A stretch of 64,000 nucleotides of DNA from CAWHNT01 sp963830775. Its GTDB lineage: Bacteria; Pseudomonadota; Alphaproteobacteria; Geminicoccales; Geminicoccaceae. The stretch spans positions 744,001 through 808,000 of the forward strand of contig CAWHNT010000047.1 in assembly GCA_963830775.1 (NCBI GenBank), given 5' to 3'. Shown one piece after another: positions 63,277 through 64,000 of this stretch. How positions within the stretch are numbered: the stretch's first letter is position 1; the number at the start of each line of letters is the position of its first letter. Below the pieces are notes generated by a model. It saw only the letters and a list, made by a program, of their open reading frames with translations. It did not search any database and was not told the DNA's origin. The translations under genes were made by a program, and so were the position numbers.

Positions 63277-64000
63277 CTACGCACTCACTTCCGGTGCAGC
63301 CGCGTCCAGCACGCTGAGCAGGTCATGGCCGATGCGGCGTTCCTCGAGACGTCGCCAGCGGGGAGCGTCGGCGAGGTGCCGAAGGTCCAGCGCCCCCACG
63401 CCCGGCATGGCCTCCGCACCGAGCAGGATCGGCGCCTGGTAGAGGTGGAGACGGTCGACCAGGCCCGCGCGCAGCAACGATCCTGCCAGCGTGGCGCCAC
63501 CCTCGACCAGCAGGCGCGTGATACCGCGCTCGGCGAGTGCCGCCAAGGCTGGCCGGGCAGTCTGGTCCGCGCCCGGCAGCCGGATGATCTCGATGCCGCA
63601 GGCAGCCAGCGCGTCAGCCCGGCCGGGGTCGGCCGACCCGGTGATGACCCAGGTCGGCACCTCGCGGGCGGTGGTGGCGAGGCGGCTGGTCGGCTCGAGG
63701 CGGAGGCGGCGGTCGAGGACCACGCGGACGGGCGAGCGGCCCTGGAGATCGGGCAGGCGGCAGGTGAGGAGGGGGTCGTCGGCGAGTGCGGTGCCGCTGC
63801 CGACCATGATCGCGTCGTGGCTGGCACGAAGGCGGTGGCCGTCGGCGCGGGCGGCCTCGCCGGTGATCCACTTGCTCTCACCGGTCGAGGTGGCGATGCG
63901 GCCGTCGAGGCTGGTGGCGAGCTTCAGGGTGCAGAAGGGGAGGCCGGTGGCGAGGCGCTTGGCGAATCCGGCCAGCACCTCGCGGGCCTCCGCCGCGCGG
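63277..64000 (-). CDS. ribD: Riboflavin biosynthesis RibD, C-terminal reductase part (runs off the window)
   Basis: About 240 C-terminal residues are visible; the deaminase domain lies beyond the right edge. FAKRLATGLPFCTLKLATSLDGRIA is the start of the reductase domain, then WITGEAARADGHRLRA, AIMVGSGTALADDP, RVVLDRRLRL, LLVEGGATLAGSLL and LYQAPILLG. It reduces the ribosyl side chain of the pyrimidine intermediate. It is the promoter-proximal rib gene in the window; any FMN riboswitch would lie upstream, out of view. Confidence 0.94.
   Translation of the reverse strand, partial: RAAEAREVLAGFAKRLATGLPFCTLKLATSLDGRIATSTGESKWITGEAARADGHRLRASHDAIMVGSGTALADDPLLTCRLPDLQGRSPVRVVLDRRLRLEPTSRLATTAREVPTWVITGSADPGRADALAACGIEIIRLPGADQTARPALAALAERGITRLLVEGGATLAGSLLRAGLVDRLHLYQAPILLGAEAMPGVGALDLRHLADAPRWRRLEERRIGHDLLSVLDAAAPEVSA

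Overview
The window reads as chromosome of a GC-rich alphaproteobacterium, most likely a Rhodospirillales/Geminicoccales-type organism. This rests on the very high GC, long antisense open frames, a ribD-ribE-ribBX-ribH-nusB-thiL operon, an HSP20-Lon pair, CtrA-like TTAACC boxes and a NodS-like methyltransferase beside an acyl-CoA dehydrogenase-like gene. No rRNA, tRNA, CRISPR array, insertion sequence or complete prophage was found. The taxonomic placement is inference.

Layout: (1) 0-0.95 kb: start of a sensor kinase, a small HTH protein and an acidic hypothetical. (2) 1.0-8.5 kb, minus: a packed run of CDF cation exporter, FAD subunit and fused 2Fe-2S/molybdopterin hydroxylase, META-domain protein, spermidine synthase and M81 metallopeptidase. 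(3) 8.5-10 kb: a DUF1185 amino-acid-synthesis-type protein and a ParA ATPase. (4) 10.1-14.6 kb: a branched-chain amino-acid-type ABC transporter with fused permeases, followed by a structured leader and terminator before a class I aminotransferase (14.8 kb). (5) 16-17.8 kb: fatty acid desaturase translationally coupled to an iron-sulfur protein, then a small lipoprotein. (6) 18-21.4 kb, minus: indolepyruvate ferredoxin oxidoreductase. (7) 21.6-24.8 kb: coiled-coil membrane protein, HSP20 and Lon. (8) 25.4-39.5 kb, plus: an exopolysaccharide locus (sugar dehydrogenase, sugar aminotransferase, two FemAB-like proteins, initiating sugar transferase, parallel beta-helix protein, FkbM methyltransferase, Wzz, MurJ/Wzx-like flippase, Wzy-like polymerase, Sel1-repeat lipoprotein). 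(9) 39.5-42.8 kb: divergent xerC and priA around a 13-bp inverted repeat. (10) 42.8-49.5 kb: glycosyltransferase/NodS-like/acyl-CoA dehydrogenase group, a secreted lectin-like protein, a trypsin-like protease fused to a NUC endonuclease, and a second small HTH protein. (11) 49.6-53.3 kb: omega-aminotransferase, dienelactone hydrolase, methyltransferase, membrane protein. (12) 53.3-58.3 kb: a divergent glycan operon pair (FAD enzyme and GtrB-like transferase; aminotransferase, glycosyltransferase and PfkB kinase). (13) 58.3-64 kb: a HEPN/HepT-like remnant, an EamA exporter, then thiL, nusB, ribH, ribBX, ribE and the 3' part of ribD.

A central caveat is that at least 21 single-base frame breaks interrupt otherwise well-conserved genes. 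All but two behave as one extra base, often in short G/C runs. Correcting them restores integral, family-length genes, so I annotate these as genes with probable sequence errors rather than as pseudogenes. The most interesting candidates beyond ordinary annotation are the two-state leader upstream of the 14.8-kb aminotransferase, the protease-nuclease fusion at 46.4-48.6 kb, the two HTH genes sharing a 15-bp upstream box, and the inverted repeat over the xerC start.
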